From assembly GCA_013334575.1 (NCBI GenBank), contig JAAXXG010000001.1:1-41279 (forward strand): a DNA stretch of 41,279 nucleotides. Direction: 5' to 3'. This DNA is from Candidatus Moraniibacteriota bacterium (GTDB taxonomy: Bacteria; Patescibacteriota; Minisyncoccia; Moranbacterales; UBA1568). Positions 1-7,557 of this stretch are shown here, in pieces; the stretch's first letter is position 1, and each line of letters begins with the position of its first letter. The notes below the pieces were generated by a model, which ran no database searches, had not been told where the DNA came from, and worked only from the letters and a program-made list of their open reading frames with translations. Both the position numbers and the translations under genes were made by a program.

Positions 1-1
1 G

Positions 2-1093
2 AAGTCGTGGAGAATACTCGGAAAATCCATGCGTCCGATTCCGACGGATCACTTCGGCATTGAGGACAAGGAAGAGCTGCTTCGTCGCAGGTATCTTGAT
101 CTGCTTACGAATCCCGAGACGCGTGAGATGTTTCGGAAGAAGAACCTGTTCTGGCAGACGGTACGCACGTTTCTTGCTGGAGAGGGATTCCTCGAGGTGC
201 AGACCCCAGTTTTGGAACATATTCCCGGAGGTGCGGAAGCGGAGCCGTTCGTGACGCATCACAACGCGCTCGATCAGGACTTCTACCTGCGAATCTCGCT
301 CGAGCTCGCGCTGAAGCGTCTGCTCGTCGGCGGCTTCGAGCGCGTCTTCGAGATCGGTCGCGTCTTCCGTAACGAGGGCGTCGACCGCGAGCACCTTCAG
401 GAATTCGATCACATGGAATGCTACGGCGCCTACCTCGACCTTGCGGCCGGGATAGACATGACCGAACGGATGTATCGGGAAATCGTCCGGGTCGTGACCG
501 ATGGCTCCATGAAAACGACGTACGAGGGGATGGAGCTCGACTGGTCGAAGCCGTTCCCGCGCGTCGACTACTTCGAGGCGTTCAAGGCTGAGACCGGCAT
601 CGACCTCTCCGAGGATGTTTCCGTTGAAACGCTCCGTGCCAAGGCGGATGAGCTCGGCATCAAGTACGACGCATCATACGGCAAGGGCCGCATGATCGAC
701 ACGATCTACAAGAAGACCGTCCGTCAGAAACTTATTCAGCCGTGTTTCCTTGTGGGGCATCCGATCGAGGTATCGCCTTTGGCGAAATCGGACCCGACGA
801 ATCCGAGACGGACGCTCCGCATGCAGCCGATAGCGGCCAAGAGCGAACTTGGCAACGGCTTCGCCGAGCTCAACGATCCGGCCGACCAGCGGGTGCGCTT
901 TGAGGAGCAGGTGAGACTCCGCGAGGCGGGTGACGCTGAGGGCATGATGCTCGACGAGGACTTCCTCGAAGCGCTTGAGTACGGCATGCCGCCGGCGTTC
1001 GGTTTCGGCATGAGCGAGCGGCTCTTCGCGGTCCTCATGGACCGTTCCATCCGCGAAACCGTCATCTTCCCGCCGATGCGGAGCCGGGAATAG
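2..1093 (+). CDS. lysS: lysyl-tRNA synthetase, class II (5'-truncated by window edge)
   Basis: This cytoplasmic enzyme charges tRNA-Lys with lysine using ATP. The open frame runs to the window edge. Its first visible residues (KSWRILGKSMRP) match the end of the class II LysRS N-terminal OB domain, so the true start and anticodon-binding domain lie upstream; the ATG at 29 is internal. Visible landmarks are RRRYLDL, the motif 2 region RVFEIGRVFRNEG followed by EFDHMECY, the stretch SPLAK, ELGNGFAELNDP, and motif 3 GFGMSERLF close to the C-terminus. Most LysRS proteins have an aspartate before the motif 3 arginine (DR); here it is ER. The stop is followed by a 231-base gap. Family assignment is firm. 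Confidence 0.95.
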   Translation, partial: KSWRILGKSMRPIPTDHFGIEDKEELLRRRYLDLLTNPETREMFRKKNLFWQTVRTFLAGEGFLEVQTPVLEHIPGGAEAEPFVTHHNALDQDFYLRISLELALKRLLVGGFERVFEIGRVFRNEGVDREHLQEFDHMECYGAYLDLAAGIDMTERMYREIVRVVTDGSMKTTYEGMELDWSKPFPRVDYFEAFKAETGIDLSEDVSVETLRAKADELGIKYDASYGKGRMIDTIYKKTVRQKLIQPCFLVGHPIEVSPLAKSDPTNPRRTLRMQPIAAKSELGNGFAELNDPADQRVRFEEQVRLREAGDAEGMMLDEDFLEALEYGMPPAFGFGMSERLFAVLMDRSIRETVIFPPMRSRE

Positions 1094-1324
1094 GGATGTT
1101 GTCAGCAATAAAAAAACGGAAACGGAAACGAGATCACTCGGTATCAGTACATCCCTGCATGACGCCGTCACGTCAATGCCCTGATATCGGGTTTGCCTTT
1201 CGCTCGCCGCTACTCGGTGATCTTCGTTACCGTTCCGCTATATCATCCGTTTTCGGATGCTGAGGTGATGGTAGCAAAAAGGGCGGCAAAGTCAATAGTG
1301 TGTCCGATTCATTTGTGATCGTGT
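1094..1324. other. intergenic region without a recognisable gene
   Basis: No convincing coding frame is visible between lysS and the Nudix gene. A short palindrome at 1244-1259 (CATCCG-TTTT-CGGATG) could help end the lysS transcript, but there is no T-run after it. AGATCAC near 1131 can pair with GTGATCT near 1217, which is too little to claim an RNA element. Confidence 0.4.
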
Positions 1325-1867
1325 ATGGAATATCTCGATGTCCTTGATGAGGAGGGGGAGCCGACCGGCCAATCGGTGTCCCGCGAGGAAGTTCATGAGA
1401 AAGGCCTGTGGCACAGGAGTGCGCAGGTGCTGCTCATGGATTCCGACGGGCGCGTATTCGTTCATCGTCGCGCGGATTCGAAGAAGTATTATCCGGATCT
1501 GCTGGATGTATACTTCGGCGGACATGTCTTAAGCGGCGAGACGCCGAAGGGCGCGCTTATCCGGGAGGTGAAAGAGGAGATAGGGATAGATCTTTCCGAG
1601 GAGGAGCTGAGCTTTCTCTTCGGAATCCGGAAGGAGGACTCGCAGGGTGGTGGCGCGTTCGTGAACAACGATTTTGCGGAAGTCTATCTCGCGCGGAAGG
1701 ATTTCGCCCGGGAAGACTGCGTATTGCAGGACGAGGAGATATCAGAGGTCATGTTTCTCGAGTACGACGAGCTGGTCCGCTCAGTGAATGAGGCCGGGAG
1801 CGGATTCATTCCGCGAGAGCGGGAATACGACCTCCTGTTCGAATCGCTTAAGCAGCAAACCCTATAG
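1325..1867 (+). CDS. Nudix hydrolase, IPP-isomerase-like (YfcD-type)
   Basis: This is a 180-residue Nudix-fold protein. A complete Nudix box GX5EX7REUXEEXGU runs from G66 to I88 (E72, then REVKEEIGI), so the metal-binding glutamates are present. The N-terminal part (LDVLDEEG, then LWHRSAQV and VHRRADSKKYYPDL) resembles the YfcD/IPP-isomerase-like Nudix subgroup rather than MutT. The substrate cannot be read from sequence; a nucleoside diphosphate derivative or a prenyl-like diphosphate is possible. It lacks the TCCGHP motif of true isomerases, which the neighbour at 3412 has. The next gene starts 3 bases after the stop, so the two are probably co-transcribed and co-translated. Confidence 0.85.
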   Translation: MEYLDVLDEEGEPTGQSVSREEVHEKGLWHRSAQVLLMDSDGRVFVHRRADSKKYYPDLLDVYFGGHVLSGETPKGALIREVKEEIGIDLSEEELSFLFGIRKEDSQGGGAFVNNDFAEVYLARKDFAREDCVLQDEEISEVMFLEYDELVRSVNEAGSGFIPREREYDLLFESLKQQTL

Positions 1868-1870
1868 CGT

Positions 1871-2302
1871 ATGAAAATCGTCATCTGTGGAAGTTCCACC
1901 TTCCGGAAGGAAAAGGTCGCGATCAAGGAAAAGCTCCTGGAAATGGGGCACGATCCGATCATCGATCCAGTAACCGAGAAGCTTGCACGAGGCGAGGATC
2001 CGGAGCTGCTTAATCGCATAGCGACCGAGCACCACGAGGTCAAGAAGGAGCTCGACCTCATACGATGGTACTATAACGCCATCGTCGGAAGCGATGCCAT
2101 CCTCGTCGTGAATCCGGACAAACGCGGAATCGCGAACTATATCGGCGGCAACACGCTTCTCGAGATCGGGTATGCGTATGTTCACGGAAAGACGGTTTTT
2201 CTTCTCAACCAGGTGCCAGAAATCTCGTATAAGGACGAGATTCTCGCCATGTATTCCGAGGTGCTCGACGGTGATCTTGAGAGACTGCGAGGGAAGGCCT
2301 GA
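1871..2302 (+). CDS. nucleoside 2-deoxyribosyltransferase-like protein
   Basis: This is a 143-residue protein with a Rossmann-like pattern. It opens with MKIVICGSSTF, has a middle strand DAILVVNPDKRG, and then GGNTLLEIGYAYVHGK, in which a glutamate follows a small-residue turn. That order (N-terminal strand-glycine loop, D.I.V.N, then G..LEIGYA) is typical of the nucleoside 2-deoxyribosyltransferase superfamily, where the glutamate is the catalytic nucleophile. A role in nucleoside salvage is inferred, not shown. The start lies 3 bases after the Nudix stop, and no separate promoter is visible. Confidence 0.6.
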   Translation: MKIVICGSSTFRKEKVAIKEKLLEMGHDPIIDPVTEKLARGEDPELLNRIATEHHEVKKELDLIRWYYNAIVGSDAILVVNPDKRGIANYIGGNTLLEIGYAYVHGKTVFLLNQVPEISYKDEILAMYSEVLDGDLERLRGKA

Positions 2303-2396
2303 AGTGGCATCGAATGAGTCTCGTCTTTGAGACGGAAAGGATCGTAAAGGATTCAGGTGTCGTTTCGATGGGGGTGTTGAGGCATTGACTTGTTGT

Positions 2397-3059
2397 ATGA
2401 CCAAGAAACAGCTTCTCGAGGCTATCGAGACGGAAGCGAAGAAATACTTCGTTGATGTGTCGGGGTGTCACGACTGGACGCATGTCGAGCGGGTGCGGGC
2501 GCTCGCACGACGAATTGGCAAGGCCGAAGGGGCGGATCTGTTCGTCATGGAGGCTGCTGCCTTATTACACGATATCGCCAAGACCGAGGAAATGCGCGCG
2601 AAGGGCGGATTCTGTCATGCGAAGGAGGGCGCGAAGCGGGCAACGGAGATCCTTACGCGACTCGGGGTCGGGGTCGAAGATATCGGACATATCGCGCACT
2701 GCATCCACGGACATAGGAACCGCAGCAGCGCGAGGCCGGAAACGATCGAGGCCAAGGTTCTGTTCGATGCGGACAAACTTGACGCGCTCGGTGCGGTCGG
2801 TATCGGGCGGTCCTTTCTCTTCGCCGGGATGGCGGGGTCGAGGACGCTCTATACCGGTAACGAAAAGGAGTTAGCCAAGACCGGGAAGGACTATTCATAT
2901 ACGTCCGAGGACTCAGTCTTTCTGGAGTATGAACAGCATCTCCGTCATCACAAGGATAAGATGCTTACCGGGACCGGACGTGCGATCGCGAAGGAGCGGA
3001 CCGCATACATGAAAGACTTCTTTCGTCGGTTCTGGGACGAGGTGAAGGGCAGGGAGTAG
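2397..3059 (+). CDS. HD-domain phosphohydrolase (YedJ-like)
   Basis: A 220-residue soluble metal-dependent phosphohydrolase of the HD superfamily. Metal ligands visible are H29 in HDWTHVERV, the H58-D59 pair in LLHDIAK, and D124/D126 in FDADKLDALGAVGIGR; this last motif is characteristic of the YedJ/YpgQ-type subgroup. H74 and the H101/H104/H106 cluster may contribute to the metal site. The physiological substrate is unknown; small nucleotides or pyrophosphates have been proposed for relatives. I place the start at the ATG at 2397. A TTG twelve bases upstream is in frame but lacks support. A 94-base gap separates it from the preceding gene. Confidence 0.85.
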   Translation: MTKKQLLEAIETEAKKYFVDVSGCHDWTHVERVRALARRIGKAEGADLFVMEAAALLHDIAKTEEMRAKGGFCHAKEGAKRATEILTRLGVGVEDIGHIAHCIHGHRNRSSARPETIEAKVLFDADKLDALGAVGIGRSFLFAGMAGSRTLYTGNEKELAKTGKDYSYTSEDSVFLEYEQHLRHHKDKMLTGTGRAIAKERTAYMKDFFRRFWDEVKGRE

Positions 3060-3082
3060 AAGGGTATCGCGATAGGCCGGCG

Positions 3083-3091
3083 TGCTATAAT
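3083..3091 (+). promoter_or_regulatory. extended -10 promoter element
   Basis: TGC followed by a perfect TATAAT forms an extended -10 element 20 bases before the DUF5652-like gene. The -35 position 17 bases upstream is poor, as is allowed for extended -10 promoters. It probably drives the small membrane protein and idi. Confidence 0.6.
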
Positions 3092-3110
3092 CTTTCCATA
3101 TCATTGAGAT

Positions 3111-3362
3111 ATGCCTATGACTCCGAATTTCACGCCGCAGGTGCTGATGCTTCTCCTGCCGGTCGTCGTCTGGTCTCTCGTCTGGAAAGGTGTCGCCTTA
3201 TGGAAGGCGGCTCGTAACGGGCATACGGCATGGTTCGTCGCGCTGCTCATCCTGAACACCGTCGGCATCCTCGAGATCATCTACATCGTGGTATTTTCGA
3301 AAGGAAATCAGGTAGAGACGCCCCGGCGGGACGTCTCTACGGCTGACGATCAGAAGGGGTGA
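3111..3362 (+). CDS. small DUF5652-like membrane protein
   Basis: An 83-residue inner-membrane protein with two hydrophobic helices: about residues 10-32 (VLMLLLPVVVWSLVWKG) and 40-62 (AWFVALLILNTVGILEIIYIV). They are joined by a short basic loop with WKAARNGH. This pattern, and especially NTVGILEIIY, fits the DUF5652 family common in candidate phyla genomes; its function is unknown. The C-terminal twenty residues are polar. The start at 3111 gives MPMTPNF; the second ATG (3117) is equally possible. An extended -10 promoter lies just upstream. Confidence 0.75.
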   Translation: MPMTPNFTPQVLMLLLPVVVWSLVWKGVALWKAARNGHTAWFVALLILNTVGILEIIYIVVFSKGNQVETPRRDVSTADDQKG

Positions 3363-3411
3363 TCCGCCTGATTCTTGATTCGCGTTTCTTAATTCCTGAT
3401 TCCTTCAGCTT

Positions 3412-3960
3412 ATGTCCGAAGAGCTGGTCGTTCTTGTTGACGAAAACGATGCCGAGATCGGCACGATGCCGAAATCAGAGGTCCACGGGTTGGAGACGCC
3501 GCTGCACCGCGGATTTTCGTGCTTCCTGTTCCGTCGTTCCGACGGGAAGCTGCTCCTGCAACAGCGCAGCCATGTGAAAAAGACCTGGCCTCTGGTCTGG
3601 TCGAACACCTGTTGCGGGCATCCTGGTCCGGGCGAGGAGCGGATCGACGCCGTCGTCCGGCGGCTCGATCGCGAACTCGGTATGAGGGCGGAGGGATTAC
3701 GATTCGCGATGCCGTATCGCTACAGGTTTACGCGGGAAGGCGTGACGGAAAACGAGATCTGCCCGGTTTTCGTGGGGTTCGCCGCAACGGAACCTTCCCC
3801 AGCTCCCGACGAGGTCGAGGCGGCGCGGTGGGTCGATTGGGACGAGTTCCTGACCGAGATCCGCGAGCATCCAGGGACCTATTCGGAGTGGTGCGAGGAA
3901 GAGGTCTTGTTGCTGGAGGAAAAGGGGATCGTACGGGAATTGTTGGCTGGAAACGTATAA
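3412..3960 (+). CDS. idi: isopentenyl-diphosphate delta-isomerase, type I
   Basis: This enzyme interconverts isopentenyl and dimethylallyl diphosphate, supplying prenyl chains for lipid carriers such as undecaprenyl phosphate. The 182-residue length is typical. Conserved features are H25, LHRGFSCFLF with H32, the catalytic cysteine in NTCCGHP (C67/C68), the Nudix-like helix with RLDRELG, and E115 in NEICPVF, the second catalytic residue of the family. The metal-binding histidines appear intact. The product of the pathway is presumably consumed by MraY-dependent peptidoglycan synthesis and by the polysaccharide locus elsewhere in the window. The gene is followed after 4 bases by an SGNH hydrolase of different base composition. 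Confidence 0.93.
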   Translation: MSEELVVLVDENDAEIGTMPKSEVHGLETPLHRGFSCFLFRRSDGKLLLQQRSHVKKTWPLVWSNTCCGHPGPGEERIDAVVRRLDRELGMRAEGLRFAMPYRYRFTREGVTENEICPVFVGFAATEPSPAPDEVEAARWVDWDEFLTEIREHPGTYSEWCEEEVLLLEEKGIVRELLAGNV

Positions 3961-3964
3961 GTGT

Positions 3965-4615
3965 ATGAACACGAATCCGGCAGCTAAACGCATTCTTTGT
4001 TTTGGAGATTCTAACACGTGGGGATATGTCCCAGGTACGGACCATGAGCGTTATCCTTCCGATATTCGCTGGCCGGGAGCTCTTCAATCGATGCTTGGAT
4101 CCCGGGTTGAGATTATCGAGGAAGGACTGAATTCTCGAGGAATTCTGAAAGGAGACAGTAGGCCAGGAAAGGAGGGGAGAAGTTCTTTGGAATATATTAT
4201 CCCTTGTCTTGATTCACATGATCCAATAGATGTCGTCATCGTATTTCTCGGAACAAATGAGCTGAAATTCGAATTCGGATTATCATCAAGGGAAATCGGT
4301 GAAAATTTACGTACATTTCTAACCGCGGTAACCACTCATCAGTCACAAAATGGCGTTTCTAAGCCGGCCGTTATCGTCATCGTCCCTCCGCGTATCGATG
4401 AAGAAACCGATTATTGTCGTGCTCATGACAAATACAAGGGAGCAAGCGAAAAATCAACAGATCTGAGATTGGTCTACAGACAGGTGGTGGACGAAGTGGG
4501 TGTCCGATTTCTGGATGCTCAAGATTCCTTGAAAACTGGAACCGACGGAGTACACCTCTTATCGGAATCGCATCGACTTCTTGCCGAACAATTGGCGAAA
4601 ATGATTTCCGAATAA
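3965..4615 (+). CDS. SGNH/GDSL-type esterase
   Basis: A 216-residue SGNH hydrolase without a signal peptide. Block I is GDSNTWG with the nucleophile S16, block II glycine sits in EGLNSRG, block III is GTNEL with N98, and the catalytic Asp-His pair is D194 and H197 in TDGVHL. GDSNTWG is shared with arylesterase and lysophospholipase-like members; the substrate is unknown. The gene is visibly richer in A and T, especially at third codon positions, than idi or the genes further on, so it may have been acquired recently. It starts 4 bases after idi and is followed 10 bases later by an alpha/beta hydrolase. Confidence 0.85.
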   Translation: MNTNPAAKRILCFGDSNTWGYVPGTDHERYPSDIRWPGALQSMLGSRVEIIEEGLNSRGILKGDSRPGKEGRSSLEYIIPCLDSHDPIDVVIVFLGTNELKFEFGLSSREIGENLRTFLTAVTTHQSQNGVSKPAVIVIVPPRIDEETDYCRAHDKYKGASEKSTDLRLVYRQVVDEVGVRFLDAQDSLKTGTDGVHLLSESHRLLAEQLAKMISE

Positions 4616-4625
4616 GGAACTCCAT

Positions 4626-5183
4626 ATGAAAAAGGTCTTCATCATCCATGGCTTTCAGGGGACGCCGAACGGCGGGTGGCGGCCGTGGCTCATGGAAAAA
4701 CTGGAGAAGCGGCATATCTACGCCTGCTCGCTTCCGATGCCGTCCCCGGAAAGTCCCATTCGCTCCGAGTGGGTCGATGAGGTTGTGCGGGTAACGGAGC
4801 GCTTTGCAGGCGACGATATATATCTTGTCGGGCACTCACTTGGAGCAACAACCATATTGCGATACCTCGAGGATGATCGTTCACGGAATGTCAGAGGGGC
4901 CGTGTTGGTCGCGGGTGCTATCAGTGGAAACGAGAGAAGTGGTGCTATCGATGCTTTTTTTGAATCCGGATATGATTTCGAGAAGATACGATCGAAATGC
5001 GATCGGTTCGTCGTTATACATGGGGATGACGATAAGCGGGTACCGCTTTCGGATGCGGTGACGGTTGCGGGTGAATTGGATGGAAAGTTGATCGTGATAG
5101 AGAACGGGGGACATCTGAATGCGGAGAGCGGGTTTCTTGAACTACCGCAGTGTTTGGAGGCGCTCGAAGGGATGATCGGATGA
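4626..5183 (+). CDS. RBBP9/YdeN-type serine hydrolase
   Basis: A 185-residue alpha/beta-hydrolase of the small RBBP9/YdeN type. The nucleophile elbow is GHSLG (S71), the acid is D135 in HGDDDKRVP, and the base is H163 in ENGGHLN. The N-terminal KKVFIIHGF with GWRPWL is typical of the family. Substrates are not known in bacteria. The second half is more A/T-rich, like the SGNH gene before it; the two may have moved together. An 84-base gap before the sortase holds no recognisable element. Confidence 0.85.
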   Translation: MKKVFIIHGFQGTPNGGWRPWLMEKLEKRHIYACSLPMPSPESPIRSEWVDEVVRVTERFAGDDIYLVGHSLGATTILRYLEDDRSRNVRGAVLVAGAISGNERSGAIDAFFESGYDFEKIRSKCDRFVVIHGDDDKRVPLSDAVTVAGELDGKLIVIENGGHLNAESGFLELPQCLEALEGMIG

Positions 5184-5267
5184 TTGCCGTAGGATTCCCG
5201 CTTCAGGTCGTCTGGAAAGGGAGCGGAATAGCTTCATTCTCCGTATTCGACCAGGATATCGGCAAGA

Positions 5268-6038
5268 ATGGGAGATAGTCTCTCGGGCGCGGTGTCACGG
5301 CATACCCGGTACCATTCGGGAACTTATGAAAGGCTTATGAACGGGCGGAATGATGACGGTTCGAGACGGGATAAGGTGTCGGCATGGCTGCTTCGTATCG
5401 GAACGGCAATCGTGCTTGCGGGAGCCGCGATGCTTCTGTTCATATTCGGACCCGTTCTGCGTGAGGAAGTGCGATATTCGTTCCGCGGCGACGCTGCCAA
5501 GGACGCGCGCGTGACGCTCGATTCCCGCGACGCATCGAAACCGGGCATGCTCGTTCCGGTCGATCCGGGATATTCCATCGTCATTCCGAAGATCGGCGCC
5601 AACGTTCCGGTCGTAGCGGATGTGGACCCGCTGGACCCGTCCGTCTATCGCGCGGCGCTTTCGAAGGGGATCGCGCAGGCGAAGGGGACCGTGGCGCCCG
5701 GGGAGTCCGGGAACACGTTCCTGTTCGCGCATTCCTCGGACGATTTCCTGACCCGCGGGAACTACAATACCGTCTTCTATCTTCTCGATAAACTGTCGGT
5801 CGGGGACCGTTTTACGATCGCCTACCGCGGGAAGCTGTACGGATATCGCGTGTTCGACCGGCGCGAGGTGCCTGCCGACCGGGTCGAATACCTGCACGCG
5901 CTTTCCGAGGAGAATACCGTGACGCTCATGACCTGTTGGCCGCCGGGGACCGACCTTCGCCGCCTGCTCGTCTTCGGGGTGCTGGAACCGGAATCCGGAA
6001 CGGGAAGTGCTCGGCTTGATTCGACCGGAAATCCGTGA
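5268..6038 (+). CDS. class E/F-like sortase
   Basis: A membrane-anchored transpeptidase that would join surface proteins to the cell wall or to each other. It has one N-terminal membrane segment (about residues 39-62) and then an extracellular sortase domain. The catalytic triad is visible as H155 in FLFAHSS, C223 in TLMTCWPP, and an arginine at R231/R232 in TDLRRL. YSIVIPKIGANVPV marks the start of the domain, and the short spacing fits class E/F-like single-domain sortases. The start is uncertain: ATG 5268 and ATG 5337 are in frame, and only the second keeps the cytoplasmic tail short. No obvious LPxTG-type substrate is seen in the window. Confidence 0.88.
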   Translation: MGDSLSGAVSRHTRYHSGTYERLMNGRNDDGSRRDKVSAWLLRIGTAIVLAGAAMLLFIFGPVLREEVRYSFRGDAAKDARVTLDSRDASKPGMLVPVDPGYSIVIPKIGANVPVVADVDPLDPSVYRAALSKGIAQAKGTVAPGESGNTFLFAHSSDDFLTRGNYNTVFYLLDKLSVGDRFTIAYRGKLYGYRVFDRREVPADRVEYLHALSEENTVTLMTCWPPGTDLRRLLVFGVLEPESGTGSARLDSTGNP

Positions 6039-6070
6039 TATAAGGGAATGGCGGTCGGGACGGGATATTC

Positions 6071-6144
6071 GGGCCTGTAGTAAAGTGGTATTACGCAGCA
6101 TTCGCATTGCTGAGTCGGGAGTTCGATTCTCCCCAGGTCCACCA
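6071..6144 (+). tRNA. tRNA-Ala (anticodon CGC), CCA encoded
   Basis: A complete 74-base cloverleaf. The acceptor GGGCCTG pairs with CAGGTCC and includes the G3-U70 wobble that AlaRS recognises, with discriminator A73. The D-arm is GTAA/TTAC, the anticodon arm CAGCA-TTCGCAT-TGCTG, and the T-arm GGGAG-TTCGATT-CTCCC. The anticodon CGC reads GCG codons. The 3' CCA is encoded. A terminator follows 6 bases later. Confidence 0.96.
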
Positions 6145-6150
6145 TGGAAG

Positions 6151-6180
6151 AAAGCCGCCCTTCGGGGCGGCTTTCCGTTT
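6151..6180 (+). terminator. intrinsic terminator of tRNA-Ala
   Basis: A 10-bp stem AAAGCCGCCC/GGGCGGCTTT around a TTCG tetraloop is followed by CCGTTTT. Confidence 0.85.
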
Positions 6181-6253
6181 TGGCGGGATTGACAGCGGGA
6201 TTGTGATTCCGCTCCCGTGTGGTACGCTGTCGGTGAAACCGTAACCGAAGCGT

Positions 6254-7438
6254 ATGGAAAAGACGTCTTTGGCGGAGTACGTCGCGGGTCGTATCCGTTC
6301 CGGCGCGCCGAAAGGGGAGATTCGCGAGGAGCTCCTGGCGGTCGGCTGGTCCGAGGAGGAGGCCGATACGGCCTATCGTGACGGTGTGGTCGCGCTCGGT
6401 GCTCCGGTTCCGTCCGAGGGAAACCGGCCGACGTCCGGAAAGAAGTCCTCGACGGCCGATATCATCCTGAACCTGTTCTCGTTCATCCTGCTGGGCATGT
6501 CGGCTACCGCGGCGGGCGTGGTCTATTTCCAGGTGGTGAACCGGTACTTCCCGGATCCGCTTGCGGGTGCCGGCTTGCCGGACATGCAGGCGCTCGTAAG
6601 CGTCGTGCACTATTCGATCGCGGCACTCCTGATCGCGTTCCCGCTCTATGTCGCGGTCATGAGGATGTGGTTCCGGAAGTTCCGCGAGGACGAGGGGCGG
6701 ACCGAATCGCGTCTCTCGAAATGGCTCACCTACCTCGTACTGCTCGGGACCTCGGTAACCATGGTCGGCGACCTGATTACGCTCGTCTTCACGTTCCTGC
6801 AGGGCGAACTCACGATGCGGTTCTTCCTGAAGGCACTCATAATCCTCGCGGTCACCGGCGGCGTCTTCGGCTTCTACTTCTTCGAACGGCGCAAGATACA
6901 ATACCGGCGCGAGGTGCCGGCGCGCGTGTTCTCCGCGTTCGCGTTCTCGGCCTCCGCGTTCGCGGTCGTCGGCATCGCTCTGGGCCTCCTGGCCGGAGGG
7001 TCTCCGGCCTCGACGAGAAGCCTCTCGTTCGATGTGACCCGCGAGAGCGACCTGCGCGGCCTTTCGGACTGCATCGGGCAGTATGCCGCCAAGTACGGTT
7101 CGCTTCCGGCTTCCCTCGACGAACTCCGGCGGACCGGATCGTTCGCCTACTGCGCCGATTCCGTGACCGATCCCGAGACCGGCGACCCGTACGGCTATCG
7201 GGTCGTGAACGCCTCCCGGAAGCAGGGGGTGGTGACCGTGGGGGAATACGAGCTTTGTGCCGATTTCTCGCTCGCTTCGGCGGCGGAGCGAGGGACGGGA
7301 TACCGGGGCGTGAACGACGTGTGGAGCGCGCATGCCGCCGGTCACGATTGTGATATCGTGACGACCCAGCTCGGCGAACTCGCTCCGACCCCGGCCGAGA
7401 AAGTCACGCAGCCGGGCGTCCCGTTCGGGGTGAAGTAG
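6254..7438 (+). CDS. DUF5671-like multi-pass membrane protein
   Basis: A 394-residue inner-membrane protein of unknown function. The N-terminal 45 residues are helical with GWSEEEAD, resembling the short helical module often placed before membrane domains in candidate phyla proteins. Five hydrophobic helices follow (about residues 70-95, 112-135, 155-180, 188-210, 225-250). The pattern, including HYSIAALLIAFPLYV and the ERRK between helices, fits DUF5671. The last 130 residues are soluble, contain CIGQYAAKYGSLPASLDEL and two further cysteines, and resemble a pilin-like C-terminal tail seen in such proteins. It lies between the tRNA terminator and its own strong terminator, so it is probably a single-gene unit. 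Confidence 0.7.
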   Translation: MEKTSLAEYVAGRIRSGAPKGEIREELLAVGWSEEEADTAYRDGVVALGAPVPSEGNRPTSGKKSSTADIILNLFSFILLGMSATAAGVVYFQVVNRYFPDPLAGAGLPDMQALVSVVHYSIAALLIAFPLYVAVMRMWFRKFREDEGRTESRLSKWLTYLVLLGTSVTMVGDLITLVFTFLQGELTMRFFLKALIILAVTGGVFGFYFFERRKIQYRREVPARVFSAFAFSASAFAVVGIALGLLAGGSPASTRSLSFDVTRESDLRGLSDCIGQYAAKYGSLPASLDELRRTGSFAYCADSVTDPETGDPYGYRVVNASRKQGVVTVGEYELCADFSLASAAERGTGYRGVNDVWSAHAAGHDCDIVTTQLGELAPTPAEKVTQPGVPFGVK

Positions 7439-7465
7439 GGCGTCTTTGTCGATCGGCGAGACGTG

Positions 7466-7495
7466 AAAACCGCTCCTTTGTCGGGAGCGGTTTTT
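7466..7495 (+). terminator. intrinsic terminator of the DUF5671-like gene
   Basis: An 11-bp stem AAAACCGCTCC/GGAGCGGTTTT with a short loop ends in a T-run 30-60 bases after the stop codon at 7438. It sits back to back with the minus-strand terminator at 7499-7536. Confidence 0.85.
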
Positions 7496-7498
7496 GCC

Positions 7499-7536
7499 GG
7501 AAAAAATTTCGAGCCGCATGCGTTAGCATACGGCTC
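7499..7536 (-). terminator. intrinsic terminator of the secreted-protein unit (minus strand)
   Basis: Read on the minus strand, GAGCCGTATGC-TAAC-GCATGCGGCTC forms an 11-bp stem with one G-U pair, followed by GAAATTTTTT. It lies about 20 bases after the stop of the minus-strand gene ending at 7558. Confidence 0.85.
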
Positions 7537-7557
7537 GGCCCTTAGGGGGCTTGTTTC

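Noticed and set aside
5822-7519. Long minus-strand open frame across sortase, tRNA-Ala and the DUF5671-like gene
   Set aside because: It crosses a tRNA and two well-supported plus-strand genes, and its translation is low in complexity and Arg-rich, as antisense frames here usually are.
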